From Orbilia blumenaviensis (lineage: Eukaryota > Ascomycota > Orbiliomycetes > Orbiliales > Orbiliaceae): 64,000 nucleotides of DNA. The stretch is from assembly GCA_036872755.1 (NCBI GenBank), contig JAVHNS010000019.1, positions 310,001-374,000 of the forward strand, read 5' to 3'. This document shows, in pieces, positions 45,949 through 61,277 of this stretch (position 1 is its first letter; every line of letters begins with the position of its first letter). The translations under genes were made by a program, and so were the position numbers. The notes beneath the pieces are model-generated. The model ran no database searches and was not told where the DNA came from. It was given only the letters and a program-made list of their open reading frames with translations.

Positions 45949-48465
45949 GGCTAATAGATGCTTAATGCATAAATTTTGTTGGCTAGATCGATTGGAAATA
46001 AAGACGACGCGCCGTATAAGACCGTACTACTCCTTCCGACCAAATTTAAAGAGTTCAAATTAAGTAAGCTTAAGGAGGAGAATAAGGGAGGAGAATAAGG
46101 GAGGGAGGAGGGGGGGAGGATGTGAATATATGCAATTTGAGTACCGGCACTGGGTACAAGACAAAGATTTTAAAGAAGAGAAAGTAAATTCAGCAGTTGT
46201 GCTGGCCTGGATTTGAACCCATAAAGTTGGGATATCGATTGTATCAAACCTCAACCATGCTGGAGAAAAAGCTATCCCTTTTAACCGTTTACAGACACCT
46301 TTGGATGCATCAATATACCCCGAGCCTCGTGCGATTTGTAATAGGAATTGGATCCTTGTATCTATTTCTTTTCGATATAGTACACGTGGCCCGTGGGGAG
46401 ATAGGAAATCGACAAAGCAAGATTTTTTTAATGTCGGCCAGGCTTCCCAAAATTTCAGATATGACCTACCTAGACTATCTTGGGCCAGGCAAAGCTTCAA
46501 CATATACACATGCCCAGGTCTGCATATGCGCATGCATATGCATATACCAGGTCATTTTATGGAGGTTGGTTTACAAGATACAAGACGCATGTTGAGGGGG
46601 AAAGGCCGCCTCTATGAGCTCCATGATTGCCTGCAATTACGCGATGGCGATACCTCAGCTGAACTAATTTCCATCATATATGCATATGGTATCCATACCT
46701 GACACTTCTTATGATAGGTCCGGTCCGTGTGAGGCTAACGTGCATATATGCGCATAGGCGAGTCAAAACCTACAGCCTTTTAAATAATGAATCCGATTTG
46801 TTGAAAATGGGGCAAGTTAGACACCCCCCTCAGATATGTATGTTTTATCTCACATCACGATATTTGATATCAGCCTTCATCGCTATCGGCGACGCCAACT
46901 GTTCATATGCCGTCCCAACGAAGGCGCACATAGTGAGCTCCACATATAATGCACATCAGGTAATATATTTCAGATTTGCCGCTACGTGGACATCCAGTTG
47001 GGGTTTGTTTGGCCCACAGCCTTGTATTTGATGCAGTCTGGGCGCCAGATTGTGTGTATTTAATGGGCCAGCCTTTGCCTCTCCGGAGCCTCAATTGATC
47101 CAAGAAAAGATGGGTATTCACCTTTCCCCCCTATCGGATTCAGAAAATGCCACAATTTCACAGCTCTCGGTATCATCATCACCAGCGCTCATAACTTATC
47201 AGCAATGTTAATTGACAGTTGCGAAATATCTCTACAAACGAATAGACACACACACATATACATATAGAATTTCGACCACAAGATGTCTGAAAAAAAAAAG
47301 TACAGTTCCCGGTGAGGCCCTCGAGCTCTCCTGATTATTATAGGCCGTAAGGGGGGCGGGCAAGCTCAGCAGAGGATTCCTGCGGCTCAGGTCAATGGAA
47401 GGAAACAGCGGTTTCTCAAGTCGGATAATACTGTAAAGATCCAACAGCAGACTTGTGTTGGCAGGACAAAATATGGGAGCTTAGCGTTGCAGGTTCCCGA
47501 CGGCATGACTTTTCCCAACCATACCCGGCCCGGTCCGTGCAGCTACATCCATACAACTGTTTACCTAAAAAAAAAAAAAGGGTTCTGATTCTAGTGATTT
47601 CAAGCGTCAGCGTTGCGAGAAAATTTAAAACTTCTACTAGTCACGAAAAACTATTGCATGATTATAATTATAATTCATTAGGATTTGAACTCTCTATCCA
47701 GCATAGGTCTGGCAATTTGATTTAGAATCCCCTTATGCCCCGCCATCCTGTCGCTGTGAGCCTGGAAGAAGGAGCTTTAGTAGACTCAGAGAAGTTAAAT
47801 ACTTAGAAGTGAAAAAGCTAAAATGAGTGATTTCCGTGAAGGGAGGATATTTTATACGAGATTGTTAGAATAGAAGACTACTAGTCGAAAGGTTGTTGCA
47901 AAGTAGTATAATAGTGCAGATACCATTGCATGGTTCTGCCATCCTTCCTATGCAATTGTATTGGTACGTATAAATTTGCGATTTACATGTCACGTGCATG
48001 TTTTCACTAGTTACATTTTTTATTTTTATTTTTATTTTATTTTTTACTACGATACTAGTAGCGTAGAACACCAGAATACTTGTATTCAACTTTTTATAAA
48101 CTTCTTATGAGCTATCGCAAAAATATATATATTCTTTCTCTTAAGAAGACAATATCGCTGTCTTCTAAATACCAGACTAGCAAAGAATTGGTTGTTAAAG
48201 CAGAATATATATGGCCTTGTGTCCATGCGTGTGCTTGGTACAAGATCCCAGCCAGAGTATGCAACCCATAGATCCTTGCTCTGCTGGATATGGATCCGGA
48301 GCGCGGATTCGAAGAGTCGGTATGTAAGGATATACAGCTGTTGGATCAAGCTGCAGGACAAAGCCGGGTTCCGACGTGATTCGAGGCCACGAGCCTCAAG
48401 CGGCTTATACGCATACGTGGGCGCTCTAGACTTGCTGACTCTGACATTCAGAAGATTTGGAGTTT

Positions 48466-48496
<31 letters not shown>

Positions 48497-48506
48497 GGGG
48501 GGGGGG
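48466..48506 (+). repeat. A23G18 homopurine tract
   Basis: Twenty-three A are followed directly by eighteen G on the + strand. This is 41 bases of pure purine, able in principle to form triplex or quadruplex DNA. It is also where assembly length errors are likely. Confidence 0.95.
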
Positions 48507-50387
48507 TGCGAACATCGATTTGAGGACCTGGCTATCAGTATGTAGCATAAGTATACCCTTTGAAATGTATCACGATGTGGATTGATTTGAGAACCAGTTT
48601 CACAACATTCTGTCAACACCAAAGCCATCGAGAATAATTGCGTACATGGCTAGCTAGGCAGCCATAGTTCAGGTACTACTGGACAATAGCGCTTATCTGT
48701 CGAGCGCGAACCGTGATGTTTTATGATTGATTAATTGATTAATTGGTTGCAATGAGCCCATAAGCATTCGGATGCCCGAATTCATTTATGAAGTCTGAAT
48801 TGCGTAAGCGGGGCTAAATACCAGCTTTCCAAAAACTGCCTTAGTTCCTGAGTCTGTAGGACAGCGAAACTTGACGAACAAAACAAGCTAATTTGATATC
48901 GGTCAACTAAGTGAGGCAGGAAGAAAAAGCGACGACTACCAGCCAGCTAATCGGATGCATTCCTTTCCGACGAGTGTTTTTTGAATTTTTTCCAGCCGCG
49001 ATTCCGTTGAAGTGCTTCGCCATGTTGAAAACGCGCGGTCTTCGGCCAGGAACTCAATCTTGGCTGTGGTGAAAGACGGGCAGGTGGGGCAGCAAGCGGG
49101 GTTTGAATTTCCGGTTAGAGCTTCCCAGACCATCAGCCTCACACTTGTCCCTATTCGGGCTTTCCTCGTCGATGGCAGTTGTAATGAAATTGGCGTGCAT
49201 GATTCGCACAACAATTGGGTTTTTTTGTCTTCAGCTGGTCGTACGAGTGCATGTAAGTAAATACGTGTAAGTCTGAACTTAGTACGTAAACAATATCCGA
49301 TATCCAATATCCACTTATGGAATTTGGAGATTCGAATATCACAGTACTGTAGTTTTGAATGAAACCTGCAGGCCGGTAAATATTAATGGATGGCTGCAAT
49401 GGGATCATCCGATGTAATGCACATACACAGCCTGACAAGGCTTTTCACCACGGACTTGATCGAGGATCTCAGGGATTCAAAAAAGTTTCAAACTAGGGGG
49501 TAGCAGAGGCTTTTTCCGTCGGTAGAAATAGGCTTGCGGCATTGTTTGCATTGTGGATCCTTCCTTGATGTGACCACGCGGTCACGGTACTGCTTACGTT
49601 AGTTGATGGATTTACAGCTTCCAAGATTTTAGGCCCCGTAATCTTGCATTGTGTATATTAGCGCTTTCGGGGTATTGATTGATGGATTCATCAATTGATT
49701 GGGTCGATATGATAAATGGATGCATGTGATATTGTTTTGGAACGAGGGAGAGAAGAGAAAGAGAGAAAACGAGGTGTTCGGTATCTCCGGTCATCTTGAT
49801 GTTTCAATGGAACGGGGTAGGTATTAGTAGCCCGTAGGTTCGATGAAGTTAATTGAGCAGTTAATTAACCTGATACCAAAAATAAGCATCCCCACCGCCC
49901 GTACCAGGCAAGGCCATTTACAGGCTAGCTACTTGGGTAAGTAAGTAGCTACCTAAGTAGTTACCCCCCCTAGCTCAGCAGGAAACCGAAGCCGTTTTGG
50001 TGATGCACACATGTGGATATCCGCGTGTGGTGTTCCTGGACGGGGTCCCTTTTTTGGTTATACCGTGAATTGAGTCACGAAGAGATACTCTGTGGGCTGG
50101 AATAGAAGGGAATAAGACCAGTCAGTTAATAGATACCTAGGTATAAAAAATAAAAATAAAAATACAAAAAAAATAAACCAAAGAGGAGGAAGAGATAGAG
50201 AGGACCCATACTATAACCCTGCCTACCTAGGCTTACCCTTAGTAAGTACCTCTGAGTAGATACCTCCTACTACCGTAGTACATACCTACCTACCAAGCTG
50301 GCCTGGATGAATTAGAAGTAAAGCCAGGCAAAGTAATTGTCAGCTAAATACCTACCTAGGTACCTGGCAGTTAGATAGTCAGTCAGT

Positions 50388-50450
50388 CAAGTCAAGTCAA
50401 GTCAAGTTGAGTTTAGTTCAGTCAAGTAAAGTTAAGTAAAGTAAAGTCTT
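50388..50450 (+). repeat. Pentamer microsatellite (AGTCA/AAGTC)
   Basis: Repeats of AAGTC and AGTCA at about 50388-50410 degrade into AAGTA/AAGTT copies to about 50450. They lie about 350 bp upstream of the CaM kinase start. Confidence 0.8.
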
Positions 50451-50798
50451 AGTAAACTGAACCCGCCCCCCCAGCTCAGATGAAATACACACACTATTAA
50501 ACTGCGCTTCCCGCCACTCCACTCCTGCGAAAACACCTGCGAATCCGTTCGTTTTAATTCCTTCAACGTCCAACTAAGCCGGATCTCCATCCTTGCCTTA
50601 GCCTTAAAAAGTGGTTCGGTTCCGTCAGATAAACCCACCTTCTCCTCCCATTCTCCCCTCTCAAGCTCTTTCTCTTTTCTACTTCTCTCTCCAACTTCAC
50701 GAGTTCCTTTGGATCCTCGAAGATTTCAGACTTCCCCGGTCCGATTCTCGATTCTTCGTGTCTCCAATCCTACGTCATCCCCCGCTGTCCGACCTGAA

Positions 50799-52582
<1,784 letters not shown>

Positions 52583-53208
52583 TGGGGCCAAAAGGACTAA
52601 TTCCACCCCCCGAGACCGATCCTACCTCTTAATTGGAAAAACGGAAGTACAAAAAATGGCAAAAGGGTAATCGTATAAAACAGCCGCCTTTTCTGTTGTT
52701 CAGTTGAACAGACATTGAAGATGCATACCAAACTGTAGCAGGTTCTGCGTTTCCTTTCTTTTCGCTTTTTGTTCAACCCTCCTCTTTTCTTTTTCGCTTT
52801 TTTTTTTTTTTAACCCTGTTGGTTGGATTTGTAGCTTTTATGGAAAGCATGCATCGACGTCTGTTCAATCTTTAAGCGCCTCGAAGCGCAAATACCGCTC
52901 AATATTCCTTCTTCTCTTTTGCCGATATAGTGGTAAGGTAGTGGATAATAAAATAGTGGCGCTTGGGTTTCTTAGTTAATGTCTGCTTCGAATCAGTTAA
53001 CTTTGCGTCGGAGAGGTAGAGATCTATTGACTATATTCCGTGGTTAGCTCATCCATGAATTTGATACATGAAATTTAATTCCTTTCTCCCCAACTATTGG
53101 GTAGATTTTTTAAAAAAGAGATGCAACCTTCAAGATTAGTATTACTAGTATGCAGCTGATGTGTGGATGCAAGAAAAAGAAGAAAAAACAAAGATATAAT
53201 GCCTCTCG

Positions 53209-56200
53209 CTATCTACAAACGATACACCGCATCGCTGTCTCCTCCACATTAGTCTCATGTCGAGATACAGGCGAAAAAGGCGTTTCATCAGCATCACTAT
53301 TCTTCCCCTCCGTGTCATCTTTATACAAGTTCTCCAGGCATGAGCGGTGGTAGACATGTCCGCAGTGGAAAACCATAATAATTTTAGATACTTCTTTGTC
53401 TGCGGTTTCCTTTTGTTCTGCTGCAGTCGAATCTCCTTCTGCATCTTTCCCGCCTGCTGGGTTTTCTTTCACACCGGGTAGTGCAGCTCGTTCGTCGTGT
53501 AGGACTGCAAGCATTGCCTTCCCCTTGCCTTTGGATATACTACCGAACCGCTCCCTCTCTCTTCTAGCTTCCTTCTCAACCCTTTCGTCTTTCGCTTTTT
53601 CAAAAGCCTCTATCCTCTTAGTCTCCCATGCAGCATATATCCCACCCGCAGCTCCCGTCCCCCAAAGCTTCTTCCCACATCCTTCACACAACTGACTTCT
53701 AGGTTTCCACCCCTTTTGTCGCAAAGTAGCCGCATCCTCCACCTTCAAAAACAGATCCTTCTCCAAAAGCTTCCCCGAAAGCGCCAACAGCTGCTCTTCA
53801 TAAGTATATGTATCGAAAATACTCGCTAGTACGTTCCTTAGATCTGCTAGGGACGGGGAGGTAATAGCCGCTCTGTTCAGGAATGCTCTTAAGATCCTTA
53901 AAAAGGAGGTCGTATTATGTCCTCCCGTTGAAGTCGCTGATAGCAGTGCTGTAAAGACATCGTGAACGAGTCTGTGTGTCGCGGCTAATAGCCTCCTCTC
54001 ACCTAGCATTGAGTAATGCGATCTCTGGCTCTTACTACTCGCTCTTGACACCGGTCTGGATGACATCTCCGACACGCTGGCAGCGCTGGGACTAACCGGT
54101 GTCATCATACTCATGCCGGAAGTCCTAAGCACGCCAGTCGCAGATTTGGATATATGAACCACACAATCGATCAAATCAAGCCATAGATCCTCCTCAGGCG
54201 TCAACACCGAGTTCTTATTATTCAAAGCCTTCTTCAACGTCATTCGTCCCACGGACCCTCGAAGTCTTGATTCCAAAGCCGCCATTTGGCCTTGGCACAG
54301 CCAGATCCCGACTTTTGAGAATTTTTGTAAGGCGATAAGCATATCCCCCACATTATCGTTCTCTTGGTACCCTTCTTCGTCATCCACACATCCTCTTAGC
54401 AACCCCACAAAAGCCGCCTCTAGGACTCCCAAGTGCTGTACCAACTTCTTCATCGCCTCTTTAATCAACCCTTCTCTCGCCATCAACAAAACCACACCAT
54501 CTATCGCACCTTTCTCCTCAAGCGCAGGAATAACCTGATCAAGCTTCAAGTCCCCAGGACTCAACGTCTCCAAAAACCCTGAAACTTTCTCAAAGTCGTA
54601 TGAACACATCAGTCGGATATACAATTCCAGCAGTGACCCGTACTCCGGGATTGTATCTCTTTCATTCCTTGTCTTTCCTTTAGTCTTCTTCTCAGAGGAG
54701 CCGAACACGACTTTTAGGTACTTATACTGCGCCTCCGGCTCCTCTGTGCAGGATGATATAACAGCATGGTGTAGATCGGGACCAACGGCGGTTAACGTCT
54801 CCGCCGCCTTTTCAGCATCAATCCCCGCTAGCTGCTTTGCATGTTCTTTTATGACAGATTTTACTTCCTCCCGCTGTTTTGCGGTGAGTGCGCTGCTAGG
54901 TCTCAACAGTTCGTTGATGCAGTCAAATACCGTATCCAGCGCGTCCGTGTCTTCGAAATACATCTCCATCAGCCTTGGGTAGTCTTTCTCGCCTCTAAAC
55001 ACCGTCTTTAGAACCCGATAAAATCCCGCAGAGGTGAAGGCATCAATCAAGGAGTTTATATCCGGTGGATGGTACACTGAAAGCAGGTACTCCGCGCTAA
55101 GTTGACAGTCTTCGGCGATATCGCTACCGGGGTAGTTACACAGTCCCAGTAAAACCCTTTGCAGCGTACTTCCCGGAAATAGAAGGTACTGCGGATATTT
55201 TGGCAGATTTCTGGCGATAAACATGTCAAGGTAGATTGTATCCTGAGGCGTGAAATCCGTGGGATTCATAACCTCGAGTAGTATGCTGACTATATACTGC
55301 CTGTTCACGGAACGACCGAAGACCTGGTCTTCGCTAAGCTCCGAACTGCCTGCTGAAGCGCTGAGGTTGGAGGTATTCGGATCGTCGTTTAGGAACGGGT
55401 CTTCGAAAGCTTCGTTGAGACAGCTTAGGAAGCTTGGAGCGTCGAATTCGAGAATGGCGCGAAGATATGGGAATGAAGATTCGTCGTTGTGGTTTGTGGA
55501 TTTGGTTAGGATATATTCTGATGTGCCTTTTGGCCATTGGATTGGACGACCGAGGAAAAGGAAGTAGTATAGCATTGCCTTGGCAGATATAGCTTCGGAA
55601 TCTGACATGATCTCTCCCGTGGGGTATGATCTGCCAGTGAGGATGTATGAGAGGTACGGGAACATCTTGAGAGCGTTAGTACTATTCAAGCTCTGGACTT
55701 CTGCGCCGTCATTAGGTGTTATTAAGGGGATGATTAAGGCGAGAAGCTCGGTCATGGGAGTTATATAATCCGACAGCGCTTGGTTCCAGACATATATCAA
55801 AGCGTCGTAGAGGCTGTGTTCTTTGCATAGGCCTGTTACTTGGTGGATATCCATTGTTCGAGGGTCCAAATGGCAGATTATTTCCTCGAGACGGCTTTCT
55901 AGGCTAAGAGATGTATAGTGGGATATTAATGCCTTGACGATGATGGGTGGGAGGTATGTGAGTTCGCCATTGAGGATGAGAGGTTCCAGGGTTTCGAGGA
56001 GGATACCCTCTGCTGAGCCGTCCTCGAAGGCTTCAAAGGCGGTTTCGAAGAGGAAATCAGTCGTGCCCATGCTCATACAAGCGGTTACACATGCTGTTGC
56101 TAGTTCCTGTAGTTGCTCTCTTTCTTTGATAGGAACCGACTGCGCTGTTAGTCCGAATGCATACCGGAGCGAAGCACCCATCATATCAAGAAGTTTAGTT

Positions 56201-58509
56201 TTGACCATTGTATGGCGTAAATCGTCGTCCGAAGGTAACCCAACAGTGATCATTTCGGTGCCACCCAGGTAGAAAGACGTCGCAAGCTTTAGGGCACCGA
56301 TAAAGTCACCGACTTCCATGAGGGCAAGAAGTCTATCCGCCCAGTTTGACAGAGCTCCAACTGACATGTCGAAGGACCCCTATGTATTGCAGAACGTAAG
56401 CCTCGATCCAGCCCGGATAGGTATATGGCACACATACCAAGAGGAATATCCGACCCTTGAAGGTCTTTACGCTGTTGTAGTAAGCATCCGCAATACTAGC
56501 GTGCAGAGAACCCTCTTCATCCATACTCCCAACAAGAGACCTCAACTGTCGAGCAAAGTAATCATGATGATATATATGTTTCGGAATTAGGTCAAATCTC
56601 TCAGTAGCACGCATGGTAGGTTCTTCGATAATGATCAGCCGTTGGCTAACTGTGACGATACAAAGAATCTATCATCAGGACGCCCTTAACTTTCCTTGTA
56701 CTATAATTCGTAGTATTCGAGGGAGGGTATAATTTACCTGCCGGTTTAGCCACTGTACTGCTACGATAGCCTCGTCACTTTTCCACCGGCTTTTAAGTCT
56801 GAACTGTAATGCCGGTGGCTTGTATGGATCTATCTCTGCTCCTTCTTTCTCTGCATGTAGAATTTCCATGACGGTTAAGACGTTCGACCAGCAGTATGCC
56901 AGCCTTGGTTGCATAACCTGATTTGGCCTGCCACCCTTTTGCCCATCGTTCTTAAGTTTGATAGCAGGGAACCAAGCTAAACAGCCACTTAGGGCAGCTT
57001 CGCTCGCTACTTCCTTCGGCCTGGCAAGTTTATGCTGCGTCTGCGCGATTGGCGTGGTTGAAACGATAACCAAAAGATAGGGAGTCAGCATTGCGGTCAA
57101 GCCCATTGTATCAGTTGGCTGCGGTGCATTTCCGAGTGGCAGCGAAGCAAACGCTAGTACCGAACTCGGCTTCCGTGGTCTGGTAGCTGTCGCGATATCG
57201 AATGGATATCTCCCAAGTATCCTTGTAGTTTTTACAACACGACCGACGAGGCTGCGACTGGCAAGGTGGGAGAAAGCCATTCCTTTGTCGTCTGCGGACA
57301 CCAGCGCTGTATGTCTGGTCCCCAGGAACCCGAGGTGTAGCACAGAGGTTCCTTGAACATGGCCATCTTCCTTCTTCCCGTCGATTTGGCCGAGTGGTAT
57401 CGGCGGTATTGACAGAAATGGTCGAGCTGATTTGCCAATCTCCCATGTGAAGATATGACCTTTAGCATGACCGCCAGCGATTGTCGTATAGTCTGCTGAG
57501 ATGGCTAGAGATGTGATTCCACCACATTCAACAGCTGAATAACAAACAAAGTCAGCATTCTGTCCCATTATATATCCTTCTAAATTAAGGGATCCCACCC
57601 TTTAGGTTCTGGCCAATTACCGACATGAGGGTCTGATGGTAGTCGAATATCAAGATCAAACCCCTCGATGTCCCTACCGCTATAGACGTAAATATATTGA
57701 TACAGGTCGGTTCTCCATATGCTCGACGTCCACTTTCAGAATATAGCTGCGCCTTAAGTTTCTTGAGCTTCGTCCATCTTATAACATCCCATGGTGTCGA
57801 AGCCTCCTCTGCGTCTCCGTCAAGATCCTCTCCTTGTCCGGAGAGCGAGGATGATCGTGAATGGGCATTTAGTAAAGCTGGAGATGAAGCTCTTGGAGAG
57901 ACTAGTGGCGACGAGGAGATAGACAGTCGGCTTTGAAATCTACGGTCGAATGGACGGAGTGAAGGTGTAGGTGTGTTTAGTGACGGTCGTCGAGGAATGA
58001 TATTACTACCCGGTGAGGAAGGAGCGGAGGCCTGTAATACTATCAACAACCTTGCACAGAGCTCGAGTTTATATACACACAGAAGTATATAGGAAGCTTC
58101 AGTTTACCTGAACAGAGAGCACATCGTCGGGGGTCCCGGGAGGACTGGGCAGGTGGGAGCCGCCCTCGCTCTCTAAATCCGCATTATCGTCGGCCCCATT
58201 CACACCCTCCCCTTCCACATCTATTACATCAACGTTCTCTGTCGATTTAGTTCGTTTAAACGTAAATCCATTGGTGCGTGAAGATGTACTTTGTTGCGCA
58301 TTATCTTGTAAATTGTTGATTTTATCCGACAAAGTATCTGGAGGCTCTGCTAAAGCATCTCGATCCTCGTCTGATGCGACATCTTCAAGCTTCGGGCGAG
58401 GTATCTGGTCCGATAGGTCCTCCTCGAACGGTTCAAATGCCTTTCCCTTAAGCTTGGACGTATCATATGGAGCCTCTGTATCGAAGGCCTCGGCTTCTGG
58501 GGAGCTCAT
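53209..58509 (-). CDS. VPS8: CORVET complex subunit VPS8
   Basis: The gene has at least five exons. Clear ones are 58108-58509 and from 58031 (to 57599), then the WD-like block near 56740-57540, a short exon starting ILCIVTVSQRLIII (about 56670 down), and the long last exon from about 56390 to the stop at 53209. VPS8 is the Rab5/Vps21-binding subunit of CORVET at early endosomes. The disordered acidic N-terminus (LSDQIPRPKLEDVASDEDRD) precedes a beta-propeller (AVECGGITSLAISADYTTIAGGHAKG and VSADDKG). An alpha-solenoid follows (WADRLLALMEVGDFIGALKLA). The C-terminus is a RING-like domain: CEGCGKKLWG, HCGHVYHRSCLENL and a final RCIVC, with a charged insert. It is the second class-C/CORVET gene here after VPS33. 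Confidence 0.92.
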
Positions 58510-58951
58510 CGAATCGTTGACGGATTGTCAATAAGCATCTCTTCTGCTCACAAGAAAAAAATAATTATCTGAGAAGGTCCACAGGGCGACGATGGTAAGT
58601 GCGAAATTGGAACGGGGGGAAGGGTAAGGTATTTTTTCCGGGATATCACGGGGCTCTACGGGGTTGGAGCTTGGGGATGCATATAGACGACGTCAGGATA
58701 TCTATCGGAGAGGTGGGAGGTGTGGAGTTAATTAGGTTGCGCGTTAAGCTGGGCAGTGTCTTGGTTTGGGGTCTTGCGACAGACAGGCATTCCCTTTCAC
58801 CCCCAAATCCCTTCTACATTTCATCATCCGCACCAAACGTTTCAAAAACAAAAAGTTTCGCAACATCGTCGTCAATCTCGATTGCATCAGCCACAGTATA
58901 GTGTACTATATTCTCGTTCTCCCTTAGTATCGCGAAACTATCCAAACAATC

Positions 58952-60068
58952 ATGTCGGACATCGGCCCCGCCCTCCCGCCACATCTCCTAGCAAAGCGGA
59001 AACGCCAGCAGGAAGAAGCCGAAAAGGCAGCTGCCGCAGCTGCCGCGGCAGCACCTAAGGAATCGGAAGGTAAAACATCACAGGAGACTGTTGCTGTTGT
59101 CAGTGCTGCTACGGCGCCCAAGAATGATGTTGACGAGAATCCCGAGAAGCGACGGAGGGTGATGGGGCCCTATATGCCTGCACCGGTTGATCAGATGCCA
59201 TCGAGGGGACCCGACGAGACCGACGATACAAATGAAGGAAGGGAGAGTGATGAGGATGAATCTTCATCAGATGATGAGATTGGACCTTCATTACCCGGTG
59301 CCCGGGGTAGTGTGGTATGTAATTTCTACCATTTAGGATTCAATGGGTGTCTCTATTCAGCTACATGTACTAATTTTACGGTTTTATTGCGATGTTCATA
59401 ACAGGCCGACGAAGAGGCCGCTGCCCAACGGCGTCTAGCAGCCCGCGTTCAGGCTGCAGACGATAAAATTACACGCGACGAGTGGATGCTTGTACCACCG
59501 GAACAAGGTGACTGGACGTCAAAGGTGGATCCTACGAAGATTAGAAGCAGGAAGTTTCAGACAGGAAAGGGGGCAAGGGCTCCGACAGCTAAAGGTGGCG
59601 ATAATAGCTTATGGATGGAGACTGCTGCGGATAAAGCGAAGCGAGTGGCAGATGAAGTCATGGGAGTGCGAAGACCGGCGAACGAAACGGGTGAAGACGA
59701 AGATCCTAGAGCTAAAGCTGCACGGATGGAGGCTGAGGAGACGCAGAGACGGATCGATGAGTATAATGTGAGTATTTTATGCATCAATCAGGCACCTACA
59801 CATCTATACATTTTGCACAGTTACGAAACGGAACTAACCAAAAACAAAAAACTCTAATTGACAGGCGAAAAATCGGGGCAAGAGTCTGATGGAGGAACAC
59901 TCCAAGTCAAAGGATAGGAAGGAAGAGGACGACCCGAGCAAGAGAGCTTTTGATCGAGAGAAAGATATTGTGGGCAGCAGCAAGAAGATAGGTCTCCAAC
60001 AGAAGAAGCAAATGCTGGAAAGAGCTGCAGATTTCGGTTCGAGGTTTTCGAAAGGGAGCTACTTGTAG
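58952..60068 (+). CDS. GPALPP motif-containing protein (DUF3752)
   Basis: Three exons (58952-59314, 59405-59767, 59865-60068) sum to 930 nt, or 309 aa. It begins SDIGPALPPHLLAKRKRQ, the namesake GPALPP motif, with two more copies: VMGPYMPA and DEIGPSLPG. The first half is acidic and Ala-rich (poly-Ala) with KRRRV as a nuclear signal. The second half is the DUF3752 domain: REWMLVPPEQGDW-like DEWMLVPPEQGDW and SRKFQTGKGA, then SLMEEHSKSKDRKEEDD, KRAFDREKDI and SRFSKGSYL at the end. The function of this eukaryotic nuclear family is unknown. It is divergent from VPS8 with 440 bp between starts. Confidence 0.9.
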
Positions 60069-61277
60069 GTACTATAGGATAGGACCCGCTCTATCTCTAA
60101 ACAACCCATGCTTTCGCTACTAGCCGTTATAGGATGGGAATGATGGTGATCGCTTCGCCGTGAAAGATCGCTTGGGCGGCCACGCAAATTGAAGCCATAC
60201 CAAGAAACAAGGCACCGGGTTTTAAACGAAATTTCTCTCCGGATGCCGGTGGACAGCTCTACACAGGTTGTTCGCAGACAGTGTAGAAAACAGACAGAGA
60301 CTGGAGAATGAATTTAAATATGCATGTCCGGACAAAGAGCTGTGCGGCATTGCATTCTCCTGAGGTGCGGGCGGACGACATTGGAGCTGCTTGAAACGGA
60401 TGCGGTCGGGGGGTAGTTCAAACATCGCTGAAACGACCGCGCGCAGAGCATCGAGATGTCTACTGAGTCGAGTGTCGATGTTTACTTAGTGCCTGCTACA
60501 ATTACATAAGTATCCAGGTAGCATGTATTCCTGGCTCTAGCTCCTCGGGCATAAATAACAAAAGGCTCGCTCGCTCACTCGCATCTATAATACTTTTGGT
60601 GATATATAATTCCTATCATACGAGTGGATACCAACGCCCAGACGAGGTCGTCGTAATTGCACGGGTACACAGCCCCTCGTCTGCCAATTAACGGCGGGCA
60701 TCCCTGGCTCCACCACAGTCCGCTCCAGTTCACTCTAACCAGCACCAACGACCATTCGCTCATGCTGCAGCGCAGCACCTTCTCAGAATAGCCACCCACC
60801 TTCTCCTGCCTGTTGCATGCAGTAATATATTCCCCGGCTTTTTTCTTGTTTTTTTCTCTCCATTCCTCTCTTGTGAGATTCTTTAAATATACTTATATCC
60901 TGAAATACTACTTATATACGGGGTTGATAAATCCTGTGCGGACACACACGCACATCTGTCTTTTCCTGTGGTTGTGATAAGACTCAATACCTCTCCGATT
61001 ACCACTGTTCTCCCTCCTCCTCTTCCGACTTCCATCTCCACAGACACGGACCGCTCCAGGGAAAACTCTCACGGCCAAAATATCCCGCTCCCTCGGCTGC
61101 GTTTGTTGCATTGGGTTAACAGGGTCGAGCAACACATCCGATTACAATTATCCTCTAGCTCAAACCAATCTTCATACTGAAAACATCGGCCATCTCAAAA
61201 ACTCTTTATTCCTTGGAGGCTCTCGAGGAGCGAAAAAAAAGGGAAACTCTTTTGGGTTTATAGGATATAGTTTAGAA
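60069..61277. other. Intergenic and leader of RCR gene
   Basis: No gene is seen. CT-rich tracts from about 60840 and at 61010-61060 look like a fungal promoter and long 5' leader for the gene at 61278. Confidence 0.45.

Larger units (their letters stand above)
45949..50798. other. Gene-poor, repeat-laden 4.85-kb stretch
   Basis: No gene is supported. Frames of up to 157 codons exist but overlap on both strands and show no family sequence. It contains TATA/ATGC-rich runs near 46490-46560, T/A-rich simple sequence near 48018-48045, an A23G18 tract at 48466-48506, TACCTAGGTA-type palindromes at about 49930-50370 and a CAAGT pentamer repeat at about 50388-50450. The last 300 bp are the CaM kinase promoter and leader, with CT-rich tracts. 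Confidence 0.5.

Noticed and set aside
46195..46275. tRNA-like T-arm (GGGTTCAAATCC on the minus strand)
   Set aside because: The 5' acceptor strand does not pair with the 3' end and no D-arm is present.
47678..47700. Another T-arm-like word on the minus strand
   Set aside because: It has no matching acceptor stem or anticodon arm around it.
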